From contig USPD01000019.1 in the NCBI GenBank assembly GCA_900556585.1, positions 1 through 23,885 on the forward strand: DNA of 23,885 nt. The letters are read 5' to 3'. This document shows positions 1-7,887 of the stretch, piece by piece. The number at the start of each line of letters is the position of its first letter. Within the stretch, counting starts at the first letter, position 1. The DNA comes from an uncultured Eggerthella sp. Its GTDB lineage: Bacteria; Actinomycetota; Coriobacteriia; Coriobacteriales; Eggerthellaceae. The position numbers were made by a program, and so were the translations under genes. Below the pieces are notes generated by a model that did no database searches, was not told where the DNA came from, and worked only from the letters and a program-made list of their open reading frames with translations.

Positions 1-736
1 ATCCTTCAATAATCTTCAATAAAGCTTGCTGAACACCTTCGCCTGAAACATCACGAGTAATCGATAGATTTTCTGCTTTACGAGCAACTTTATCAATCTC
101 ATCGATGTAAATAATGCCAATTTCAGCACGCGGGATGTCAAAATCTGCTGCCGTGATAAGCTTTAGCAAAATGTTTTCAACGTCTTCACCTACATAGCCG
201 GCTTCAGTAAGCGTAGTGGCATCAGCTATAGCAAAAGGAACCTTCAAAGTACGAGCAAGTGTTTGGGCAAGCAGCGTTTTACCTGAACCCGTTGGGCCTA
301 ACAGCATAATGTTACTTTTTGCTACCTCAACATCGCCCTCAACAGAATGTTCACCTAAACTGATGCGCTTGTAATGGTTATATACTGCAACTGCCAATGC
401 CTTTTTTGCTTCATCCTGACCAACAACATGCTCAGAAAGTTGTTCAAAAAGCTGACGAGGAGTTGGCAGATCCTTTAAAACGAATTCATCTTCTTTAGCT
501 TCTTCATCATCAGTATTAGCCGTTACCTGCAATACATGATTAAGAGCATCAGATTCAAGACCGCGTAAATTTAAGTCGGTCATCATAGCTTCAGCTGAAA
601 GAGATATGCATTCATCACAAATGTATATACCATTTGGACCAGAAATCATTGCATTTACCTGATCGGGCGTTTTGCCACAAAAAGCGCAATGGATTTCGGT
701 ATGTGCTGGAGGAATGTTGCCAGACTGATCTGTCAT
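1..736 (-). CDS. clpX: ClpX, ATPase subunit of the Clp protease (partial, C-terminus missing)
   Basis: AAA+ unfoldase that recognises tagged substrates and feeds them to ClpP in the cytoplasm. I translated the 245 codons present. The N-terminal zinc-binding domain has Cys17, Cys20, Cys40 and Cys43 (CAFC and CDEC). The Walker A motif GPTGSGKT is at residues 147-154, the pore-loop motif GYVGED at 180-185 and Walker B IIYIDE at 208-213. The window edge cuts the gene inside the large AAA+ subdomain, so sensor 2 and the small domain are not visible. The ATG lies two bases after the clpP stop, so the two genes should be translationally coupled. An acidic spacer (residues about 75-84) separates the zinc domain from the ATPase. 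Confidence 0.97.
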   Translation of the reverse strand, partial: MTDQSGNIPPAHTEIHCAFCGKTPDQVNAMISGPNGIYICDECISLSAEAMMTDLNLRGLESDALNHVLQVTANTDDEEAKEDEFVLKDLPTPRQLFEQLSEHVVGQDEAKKALAVAVYNHYKRISLGEHSVEGDVEVAKSNIMLLGPTGSGKTLLAQTLARTLKVPFAIADATTLTEAGYVGEDVENILLKLITAADFDIPRAEIGIIYIDEIDKVARKAENLSITRDVSGEGVQQALLKIIEG

Positions 737-738
737 TC

Positions 739-1371
739 TTACTCGGCTTTCTCGTTAGAAGCGAAGCGTGAAGCAACAACTTTGTCTACTAAGCCGTATG
801 CACAAGCTTCTTCGGCGGTCATCCAGTTATCGCGTTCTGAGTCTGCATGGACGCGTTCAACAGTTTGGCCTGTGTGCTTAGCAATAATGCCTTCCAGACG
901 GTCACGCGTTTTCTTCATCTCAGTAGCAAGAATTTCAAAGTCAGTCTGCTGTGTGCGTTCGCCTGAACCACCCATAGGCTGATGAATCATAACCTGAGCA
1001 TTAGGTAAAATGATACGCTTACCAGGAGCACCAGCGCACAAAAGAACTGAACCCATAGATGCTGCCATACCCATACAAATAGTAGAAACATCACATTTGA
1101 TGTACTGCATGGTGTCATAAATTGCTAAACCAGCAGATACTGATCCTCCAGGTGAGTTGATATACAAAGAAATATCCTTATCAGGATCTGCGGATTCCAA
1201 GTGCAAAAGCTGAGCTACAACCGTATTTGCAACGGCATCATCAATAGCCTCGCCCAGAAAAACGATACGCTCATTTAACAGACGAGAATAGATGTCGTAA
1301 CTGCGTTCGCCACGAGGAGATTGTTCAATAACATAGGGGATGAGTGCTGCGTGAGTAGAGTTTTGATACAT
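739..1371 (-). CDS. clpP: ClpP, ATP-dependent Clp protease proteolytic subunit
   Basis: Serine protease that forms the barrel of ClpXP/ClpAP. The 210-residue protein has the usual family length. The catalytic triad is Ser105 (GMAASMGS), His130 (MIHQP) and Asp181 (SERDNWM). The N-terminal block IPYVIEQSPRGERSYDIYSRLL is close to the family consensus. I start it at the ATG at 1371, because GAGG sits seven bases upstream; a GTG in frame at 1389 has no ribosome binding site and would add six non-conserved residues. A terminator separates it from tig, so it should have its own promoter in the roughly 75 bases before the start. No -35/-10 pair there is convincing, but an inverted repeat lies in that stretch. 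Confidence 0.97.
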   Translation of the reverse strand: MYQNSTHAALIPYVIEQSPRGERSYDIYSRLLNERIVFLGEAIDDAVANTVVAQLLHLESADPDKDISLYINSPGGSVSAGLAIYDTMQYIKCDVSTICMGMAASMGSVLLCAGAPGKRIILPNAQVMIHQPMGGSGERTQQTDFEILATEMKKTRDRLEGIIAKHTGQTVERVHADSERDNWMTAEEACAYGLVDKVVASRFASNEKAE

Positions 1372-1402
1372 ATTAGTGCCTCGTTTCACTCATTGATTAC
1401 TA

Positions 1403-1425
1403 GTAGTACTTACACAAAATACTAC
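1403..1425. promoter_or_regulatory. Inverted repeat upstream of clpPX, possible operator
   Basis: The half-sites GTAGTA and TACTAC are perfect inverted repeats separated by 11 bases. They lie about 30-55 bases upstream of the clpP start, where promoter elements are expected. The sequence does not match the CtsR direct repeat or the ClgR palindrome that control clp genes in other Gram-positives. A role as a repressor site is inference; short AT-rich palindromes also arise by chance. Confidence 0.25.
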
Positions 1426-1445
1426 AACTTTGTTCTTATGTTTAT

Positions 1446-1481
1446 AAAAGGGCAATCACCGCACAATTGCGATGATTGCCC
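1446..1481 (-). terminator. Intrinsic terminator after tig
   Basis: On the minus strand a perfect 9-bp stem (GGGCAATCA with TGATTGCCC, 1450-1458 and 1473-1481) is capped by an inner CGCA/TGCG stem and followed by TTTTATAA. It lies about 50 bases beyond the tig stop. It should end tig transcription and isolate clpPX. Confidence 0.85.
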
Positions 1482-1534
1482 CCTATTACCACTATAAAAC
1501 CAAACTTTTAAAGTTTTAGTATACGAACTTGTTT

Positions 1535-2863
1535 TTACTCTTCAACCTTAGCTTCTACAACTTCGGTTACCTTTGCCTTCGCTACAACATCGCGCAGGGC
1601 ATTTGCACGAACAATGCTTTCACGAATCATTGGCAGACGACCTTCCTTGCGCCATTCAGCCTCAATAGCATCTGGATCATCCAAGTCTGCTGAAGTGAAT
1701 TCTGCATGTACTTCGTCTTCAGTTGCAACAATGTCATAGTGACGAGCCCAAGCATCCAAAGCCAAGTCCTGACGAACCATGTCAGCAGCCTGCTTTTTGT
1801 TGTCTTCCTTGAACTTGTCAGCAGTAAGCTCCATGGTCTTAAGATACTGATCAAAAGTAAGACCCATGCGAGTAAGCTGAGCATAGAAATCCTGCAGAAG
1901 ACGAGTCTCCTGAGTTTCTAACATGACCTCTGGCAGTTCAGCTTCAACGCGAGAAGCAAGCTCCATCAAGCACTCATTTTCCTTACGGCGAGGAGCACTT
2001 GCCATCTTCTGACCCTTAATGCTGTCACCAATCTTAGTGCGCATATCTTCAAGACCTTCAAAACCAAAGGTTTCTTTTGCCCATTCCTCGGTTACTTCAG
2101 GAACAACCTTGCGCTTAATAACTTCAACCTTTACATCAAAGTGGAACTTGCCCTTTTCCTCAAGGTTGGAAGTGATCAGAGAATCATCATCAGTCAAATC
2201 AAGGTCAAAGCTCTTTTCCTGACCCTTCTTAAGACCAATAAGTTCCGCATCAAGAGATGCAGGATAAACACCCTTACCCAATTCGTACAGACGATGGTCT
2301 GCAGAAAGTGCAGAAACTTCTTCGCCAGCTTCATTGGTAACGGTCATAGTTAATTCAACAAATTCACCAGGCTTAACCTTGGTGTTAGCATTTGCATCTT
2401 TGAAATCATGATAATAATTGCGAAGCTCTTCAATCTGAGCGTCGATCTCTTCATCAGTTGCCTCAGTTGCAGGAATTTCTACCTCAACTGGCTCATAGCT
2501 TGTAAGCTCAACTTCAGGCTTTACCAAAATAGTTGCGGTGAAGTTGAAAGGCTTGTGGTCTTCCACCAAGTCAAGCTCATATTCATAATTAGGACGCTGT
2601 AGAGGTACCAAATTATTTTCTTCAAGAGCCTGGGGATAAACTTCATTAACCAAGTCCTCGGTAACGGTGGTGAGTACAGAATTTTCACCCATAATGCTGT
2701 CTACAACAGGACGAGGAGCCTTACCAGGACGGAAACCAGGGAAGCTGTAACGCTTAGCAACGCGACGATAGGTGCGCTTGATACGTGCATCGACATCGGC
2801 AGCGTCAACCTCGAACGAAAATTTTACCTGATTATTCTCGAGGGCCTCTACATTGATGTTCAC
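1535..2863 (-). CDS. tig: Trigger factor, ribosome-bound chaperone and prolyl isomerase
   Basis: Binds ribosomal protein L23 at the exit tunnel and shields nascent chains. The 442 residues match the family length. The ribosome-binding signature GFRPGKAP is at residues 43-50. The central part (about 160-250) fits the FKBP-like isomerase domain. The rest is the helical C-terminal cradle, with a short acidic tail ending VVEAKVEE. The start codon is GTG, seven bases after AGGAG; no ATG is better placed. The gene begins 38 bases after tRNA-Leu, with no room for a full promoter between them, so both are probably carried on one transcript. A strong terminator follows. Confidence 0.96.
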   Translation of the reverse strand: MNINVEALENNQVKFSFEVDAADVDARIKRTYRRVAKRYSFPGFRPGKAPRPVVDSIMGENSVLTTVTEDLVNEVYPQALEENNLVPLQRPNYEYELDLVEDHKPFNFTATILVKPEVELTSYEPVEVEIPATEATDEEIDAQIEELRNYYHDFKDANANTKVKPGEFVELTMTVTNEAGEEVSALSADHRLYELGKGVYPASLDAELIGLKKGQEKSFDLDLTDDDSLITSNLEEKGKFHFDVKVEVIKRKVVPEVTEEWAKETFGFEGLEDMRTKIGDSIKGQKMASAPRRKENECLMELASRVEAELPEVMLETQETRLLQDFYAQLTRMGLTFDQYLKTMELTADKFKEDNKKQAADMVRQDLALDAWARHYDIVATEDEVHAEFTSADLDDPDAIEAEWRKEGRLPMIRESIVRANALRDVVAKAKVTEVVEAKVEE

Positions 2864-2901
2864 GAATTAACTCCTTCTTGGATACTACATTGTTTCACAC
2901 A

Positions 2902-2987
2902 TGGTGCGGGTGAAAGGACTTGAACCTTCACGGGGGTTACCCACCAGAACCTAAACCTGGCGCGTCTGCCAATTCCGCCACACCCGC
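2902..2987 (-). tRNA. tRNA-Leu, anticodon UAG, CCA encoded
   Basis: Reverse-strand cloverleaf of 86 nt. The acceptor arms GCGGGTG and CACCCGC pair perfectly. The discriminator is A and CCA is encoded in the DNA. The anticodon stem CCAGG/TCTGG encloses the loop TTTAGGT, giving anticodon TAG (reads CUA and wobble CUN codons). A long variable arm (GTGGGTAACCCCCGT region) fits a class II tRNA. The T arm carries GGTTCAAGTCC. The D arm has the usual class II form with GGCAGA. Confidence 0.95.
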
Positions 2988-3097
2988 ATTTCACATGTGA
3001 CACTTGCCATTACTGATGACGGCAACTTCGATATAATAACAAAACGTAGCGATCATTGCTGAAATTTATTTTACATAATGAAAGAAAAGTGGAGAAA

Positions 3098-3871
3098 TTA
3101 CAGCGAAACGGCATCGCGAGCGGTAATTGTACGCGAAGGAGACACCAAAATTGTGCCCACTTGCCCTTGCAAGGCCGCGTCATCATAAAACACGCCATCC
3201 ACCAATGCTCCATAAGGAGCAAATCCTTCATCTTGAGCGGAAATAACGATATCGGCACCTTCGTATGACTCCAACAATGAAACATCCGAAACAACGCAAA
3301 CAATTATATCTACTCCGCTTTCCTCATATTCAGCAACACGCTTATTGAAATAACTTTCCTGCGCGGTCACTTCGTCAATAGATAAAATTCCAAAAGTAAA
3401 CTTGCCTGCACGAATAACAGTTTCCGTGTTGTAATTTGTCAATTTTTCAACATCAACGCTAAAAACGCGCGCCCCTTTTTCTACATACGAGCGCTGCAAA
3501 GTAAACACCGAGATAGGTTTTGTTTCTTCGTCATTTTCTGAATTTGACGCAGTATCAGCTGCCTGAGAAGCGCTTACTTCATTTTCGGATCCACCATTAG
3601 ATTGCTGAGTCGATAATTTATTCAGTTGTCGCGAAGACAATCCTCCAAGTTGCGATGCATTCACTGCAGTTTCATGATGTTCAGCTGCAGTTCCTTTATA
3701 TATGATGGCAGTGTAATCGTTGAGATTTCCTGTAGCATCGTCAATATTGCTTGCCGCAACATTAAGCGAATGACCTACCGTCACAATATAGGCAATAAGA
3801 ACCCCAAGGCCCGCTAAAGCCAAAAGAATAAAAAAACCAAGTGCTGCTTTTTCTCGAGAAATCTTCTTCAT
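3098..3871 (-). CDS. Membrane-anchored extracytoplasmic protein of unknown function
   Basis: I do not recognise this 257-residue protein. A basic N-terminus (MKKISREK) leads into one hydrophobic segment at residues 9-31 with no lipobox, so it is probably a type II-like anchor with the rest outside. Residues 60-118 are a Ser/Asn/Gln/Glu-rich linker. The folded part (about 119-257) has alternating strands and helices. Two stretches, GVDIIVCVVSD (186-196) and GADIVISAQDEG (205-216), followed by VGTILVSPS (238-246), recall the spacing of calcineurin-like phosphoesterases or 5'-nucleotidases. However, the metal-binding His residues of that family (GHTH-type motif) are absent. AGGA lies nine bases before the ATG. 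It starts 44 bases after uvrA and may share its transcript. The phosphoesterase link is weak inference. Confidence 0.75.
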   Translation of the reverse strand: MKKISREKAALGFFILLALAGLGVLIAYIVTVGHSLNVAASNIDDATGNLNDYTAIIYKGTAAEHHETAVNASQLGGLSSRQLNKLSTQQSNGGSENEVSASQAADTASNSENDEETKPISVFTLQRSYVEKGARVFSVDVEKLTNYNTETVIRAGKFTFGILSIDEVTAQESYFNKRVAEYEESGVDIIVCVVSDVSLLESYEGADIVISAQDEGFAPYGALVDGVFYDDAALQGQVGTILVSPSRTITARDAVSL

Positions 3872-3915
3872 GAATAGGTATCCTACGGCAAAAATACTCG
3901 CTTTCCTAATACCAT

Positions 3916-6795
3916 TTACTGAGCTGTAAGCAAACGCGCCAAAAATCTTCCTGTATGACTTTCGGGAGTTTTCGCTATGTCTTCAGGAGTACCCTGAGCC
4001 ACAATGGTACCACCCCTGTCGCCGCCTTCAGGACCAAGATCAATGACATAATCTGCCGCTTTGATAATGTCCAAATTATGCTCAATTACGAGCACTGTGT
4101 TTCCCGCATCCACCAAACGCTGTAATACCTCAAGCAACTGGCGAACATCATCAAAATGTAAGCCTGTAGTAGGTTCGTCCAAAATATAAAACGTCTTACC
4201 TGTTTGTCTACGCTGTAGTTCGCTGGCAAGTTTTACACGCTGAGCTTCACCACCAGAAAGCGTGGTAGCAGGCTGCCCCAAACGAATGTAGCCCAATCCA
4301 ACATCATGAAGCGTGTCAAGCTTACGCACAATGCCGGGGATCTTAGAGAAAAACTCACGCGCTTCATCAACCGTCATTTCCAGTACATCAAATACATTCT
4401 TTCCACGATACGTTACTTGAAGCGTTTCGCGATTGTAGCGTTTTCCTTCGCATACCTCACAAGCAACATAGACATCAGGCAAGAAATGCATTTCAATTTT
4501 CTTCTGGCCATCGCCCTTACATGCTTCGCAGCGTCCACCAGCAACATTAAAGGAAAAACGTCCAGGAGCATATCCACGAGCCTTTGCTTCAGGAGTAGAA
4601 GCAAACAACGCGCGAATATCATCCCATAGACCAATATAGGTCGCAGGGTTCGAACGAGGAGTTCTACCAATAGGACTTTGATCTATGTTAATAACTTTAT
4701 CGATACGTTCCGTTCCCAATAGACGTCGATATTCGCCTGTTTTTCTATGGGCGTGATTTACTTTATTTGCCAAAGCAGGAGCAAGCGTATCAGTAATAAG
4801 AGAACTCTTGCCTGAACCCGAAACACCCGTAACAAGAGTAAGCGTTCCCAAAGGAATTGAAATATCAACTTTCTTTAAATTGTTTTCAGTTGCGCCTTTA
4901 AGCTGGATAGCTCCCTTCTTTGGATTTCGACGCTGTGCGGGAATCGGGATGACTTTCTTTCCACTTAAGTATTGAGCTGTAAGCGATTCGGGGACTTTCA
5001 TTATTTCTTCTGGCGTACCGCAAGCAACCACTTCGCCACCTAGTTCACCAGCACCAGGCCCCATGTCAATAACATAGTCAGCGCTGCGAATAGTGTCTTC
5101 GTCGTGCTCAACAACCACAACGGTGTTTCCTAAATCACGCAAATGCTCAAGCGTTGCAATCAGGCGTTCGTTATCTCGTTGATGTAAACCAATCGATGGT
5201 TCGTCCAAAATGTAAAGCACACCCATAAGGCCTGCACCAATTTGCGTTGCAAGACGAATGCGCTGCGCTTCGCCACCAGAAAGCGTGGCGGTTGCGCGTT
5301 CGAGGGTAAGGTAATCAAGGCCTACATCAACCAAGAATTGCAAACGAGTTTTTATTTCCTTAACGATAGGCAGCGCGATTGCTTCTTGCTGCTTTTCGAA
5401 GGTAAGCGAATCAAAAAACGCTAAAGAATCAAGCGCACACATCTCGCACACTTCATGAATATTTTTTCCGCCAACAGTAACCGCCAAAATGAGAGGATTA
5501 AGACGCTTACCACCGCATGTTGCACAGGGAATAATGGAAAAATACTGCTCATATTTTTGGCGTTGGCGATCCGAAGAAGCCTCCTTATAGCGATGCATAA
5601 CCGCTTTGCAGATGCCTTCCCACTCTATATACCAATATGTTTCACGCCCATCAACAGTTAAGTAATCCACGCGAATTTTTTCGTTTGGCACACCGTAAAG
5701 GAGCGCTTTTTGTACCTTGTTTGGAATGTCTTCCCAAGGAGTAGCTGGATCAACATCAAAATGCTTCAGCACCGCACGCATAACTTGCGGATAATAATTT
5801 CCCGTTCTGAAAGGAGCTACTGCCCCTTCTTCAAGCGAAAGAGTTTTATCGGGAATAACTAAACTAGGATCCACTTCTTCACGGCTGCCAATTCCCAAGC
5901 AATCAGGACAAGCGCCATAAGGAGCATTAAACGAAAAGTCGCGTGGCTGTAATTCGTTCATAGAATAGCCATGCTCTGGACAAGCTAGAGCTAAAGAAAA
6001 CAGATGTTCTCCTGGAGCAAGACCACCTTTAGCACCTGAAGAAGTGGTGATATTAGCCTCTTCGCTATCCTTTTCCATAACCTTAACCAGTACGCGACCT
6101 TCAGCAAGGTTACATGCCATTTCAACAGCTTGAGAAATGCGGCCTGTTGCGCTTTCCTTCAGAACAACACGATCTACTACCACTTCAATAAAGTGCTTAA
6201 TTTTCTTGTTCAAAACTATGGCATCCCCACCAAGTTTTTGGACCTCACCGTCAATACGGACACGGGAAAAACCTTCTTTTTGCAGGTCTTGGAATAGCTT
6301 GGTGAATTCTCCCTTTTTACCCGTAACAACAGGAGCCATTATTAAGGCACGTTTACCTTCTCCAAGCGCTAAAACATCATCAGTTACCTGATCAGTTGTT
6401 TGAGCTTTGATCTCTCTACCACATTCAGGACAATGAGGAATACCTGTTCTTGCAAACAATAAACGCAGGTAGTCATAAATTTCAGTAACCGTACCTACTG
6501 TTGAACGAGGATTTTTGCTCGTAGTTTTCTGGTCGATAGAAACAGCAGGTGAAAGACCATCAATAGAATCAAGATCAGGCTTGCTCATTTGGCCTAAAAA
6601 TTGGCGAGCATAGCTAGAAAGACTTTCTACGTAGCGCCGCTGACCTTCTGCATACATTGTGTCAAAAGCCAAAGAACTTTTGCCTGAACCCGACAAACCA
6701 GTGATTACCACCAATTTGTCTCGAGGAATTTCTACATCAATATTTTTAAGATTGTGCTCACGTGCACCTTTTATAACAATGGAGTTCTGACCCAT
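3916..6795 (-). CDS. uvrA: UvrA, excinuclease ABC subunit A
   Basis: Damage-recognition ATPase of nucleotide excision repair, which loads UvrB. The 959-residue protein is full length. It has two ABC modules: Walker A GLSGSGKSS at 33-41 and GVSGSGKSS at 657-665, and two LSGGEAQR signatures, the first at 505-512 and followed by YILDEPSIGLH. Zinc-binding cysteines are visible at 122/125 (CPEC), 272, 296/299 (CPDC) and the C-terminal finger 756/759 and 779/782. The start is ATG with AAGGAG eight bases upstream. The Shine-Dalgarno core GGAG is followed by ATAA and CTCC, so a small 4-bp hairpin could partly cover it. It follows xerC by 58 bases. No SOS box was recognised upstream. Confidence 0.98.
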   Translation of the reverse strand: MGQNSIVIKGAREHNLKNIDVEIPRDKLVVITGLSGSGKSSLAFDTMYAEGQRRYVESLSSYARQFLGQMSKPDLDSIDGLSPAVSIDQKTTSKNPRSTVGTVTEIYDYLRLLFARTGIPHCPECGREIKAQTTDQVTDDVLALGEGKRALIMAPVVTGKKGEFTKLFQDLQKEGFSRVRIDGEVQKLGGDAIVLNKKIKHFIEVVVDRVVLKESATGRISQAVEMACNLAEGRVLVKVMEKDSEEANITTSSGAKGGLAPGEHLFSLALACPEHGYSMNELQPRDFSFNAPYGACPDCLGIGSREEVDPSLVIPDKTLSLEEGAVAPFRTGNYYPQVMRAVLKHFDVDPATPWEDIPNKVQKALLYGVPNEKIRVDYLTVDGRETYWYIEWEGICKAVMHRYKEASSDRQRQKYEQYFSIIPCATCGGKRLNPLILAVTVGGKNIHEVCEMCALDSLAFFDSLTFEKQQEAIALPIVKEIKTRLQFLVDVGLDYLTLERATATLSGGEAQRIRLATQIGAGLMGVLYILDEPSIGLHQRDNERLIATLEHLRDLGNTVVVVEHDEDTIRSADYVIDMGPGAGELGGEVVACGTPEEIMKVPESLTAQYLSGKKVIPIPAQRRNPKKGAIQLKGATENNLKKVDISIPLGTLTLVTGVSGSGKSSLITDTLAPALANKVNHAHRKTGEYRRLLGTERIDKVINIDQSPIGRTPRSNPATYIGLWDDIRALFASTPEAKARGYAPGRFSFNVAGGRCEACKGDGQKKIEMHFLPDVYVACEVCEGKRYNRETLQVTYRGKNVFDVLEMTVDEAREFFSKIPGIVRKLDTLHDVGLGYIRLGQPATTLSGGEAQRVKLASELQRRQTGKTFYILDEPTTGLHFDDVRQLLEVLQRLVDAGNTVLVIEHNLDIIKAADYVIDLGPEGGDRGGTIVAQGTPEDIAKTPESHTGRFLARLLTAQ

Positions 6796-6853
6796 GGAGT
6801 TATCTCCTTAGTGAAAGTTTTGCAAACAATCATTTTACTCCAAAGAAAACAAC

Positions 6854-7885
6854 CTAACCCCTTGGGTGGCTTGCATGATGCACATCCTTCAAATGTTCAG
6901 AAGTTAAATGAGTATATATCTGTGTCGTAGACAGGCTTGAATGTCCAAGCATCTCTTGCACGCTTCGAAGGTCGGCACCCCCTGAAAGTAAATCAGTTGC
7001 AAAGGAATGCCTCATGGCATGAGGTGTAAGCGATTCATCAAGCCCTGCTTCACGAAGGCTCTCTTTAAAAAGGAGCCTTATTGTATTGGTGGATAGTTTA
7101 TTTCCTCGCGAAGAAAGAAAAACATAGGGACTATTTGCATCTTTCAGAAAAACTCCTCGCGCTTGATCGAGATACGTTCTTAATACCTTACATGCTTTTT
7201 TATGAAGAGGGACAATACGTTCCTTCGATCCCTTGCCCATTACCCGTACAAAACCTTGTTCTAAATCAAGCCTTGATAACGTAAGGGAAGAAGCCTCCGA
7301 AACACGCAAACCCGTCGCATACAGCAGCTCCAGCACCGCTTCATTTCGAAGATCTATTGCCTCTGACATCTTTTTTCGATTGTTGGTATCGCTATGATTT
7401 GCCTCATCATGATGTACCTTATCTTCAGCGGTATCTAACAAGCAATCCATTTCAGAAGACGCAATGATGCGCGGTAGCACTTTTGGCTGCTTGGGACCTT
7501 GCAAAACATCAGCAGGGCTAGATTGGCAATATCCCTCCAAAACCAACCAATGATAAAAGCCTTTTATTGAACTGAGATGACGATTGATAGTTGTCCGAGA
7601 ATATCGTGCTTGGTCAAGATAAACCAAGTAACGACGAATTTGCTGGTGATGCACACACAATGGATCCAAATTAGAACGCTTGCACCACCGTAAGTAAGCT
7701 TCAATGTCCGCACGATAATTTCGCACTGTATGAGCAGATCGATTGTGCTCAACAGAAAGAGATGTGCAAAATCCATCCACCAAAGTTTCCCAAGAAAAAT
7801 CATCTAAAGAACTTGGCTGATTATCAAATTCGTCATCGAAAAAATTTGACTGCTTGCCATTGCCCTGTTTTTTACTGGAATCCAT
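6854..7885 (-). CDS. xerC: Tyrosine recombinase XerC type (chromosome dimer resolution)
   Basis: Site-specific recombinase that acts at dif to resolve chromosome dimers. The N-terminal SAM-like core-binding domain covers about residues 30-130 (VEHNRSAHTVRNYRADI). The catalytic set is complete: Arg194 (LRVSE), Lys218 (GKGSK), His289 and Arg292 (HAMRHSF), His315 (LGH) and Tyr324 (QIYTHL). At 343 residues it is longer than the usual roughly 300. The extra length comes from an acidic N-terminus (1-30) and a charged, His-rich insert at about 153-178. It starts two bases after trmFO, so the genes are coupled. The order dprA, trmFO, xerC resembles smf-topA-trmFO-codV of Bacillus, which favours XerC over XerD; topA is absent here. 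Confidence 0.9.
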   Translation of the reverse strand: MDSSKKQGNGKQSNFFDDEFDNQPSSLDDFSWETLVDGFCTSLSVEHNRSAHTVRNYRADIEAYLRWCKRSNLDPLCVHHQQIRRYLVYLDQARYSRTTINRHLSSIKGFYHWLVLEGYCQSSPADVLQGPKQPKVLPRIIASSEMDCLLDTAEDKVHHDEANHSDTNNRKKMSEAIDLRNEAVLELLYATGLRVSEASSLTLSRLDLEQGFVRVMGKGSKERIVPLHKKACKVLRTYLDQARGVFLKDANSPYVFLSSRGNKLSTNTIRLLFKESLREAGLDESLTPHAMRHSFATDLLSGGADLRSVQEMLGHSSLSTTQIYTHLTSEHLKDVHHASHPRG

Positions 7886-7887
7886 AG

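Noticed and set aside
2999..3060. Promoter for tRNA-Leu (AT-rich TATTATAT segment) and a TTGCC/GGCAA inverted repeat
   Set aside because: A possible -10 is present, but no acceptable -35 is at the right distance. The repeat has only five pairs and no T-run.
3010..3303. Overlapping minus- and plus-strand frames over the end of the anchored protein
   Set aside because: They are shadows in other frames, with no recognisable motifs, and lack plausible ribosome binding sites.
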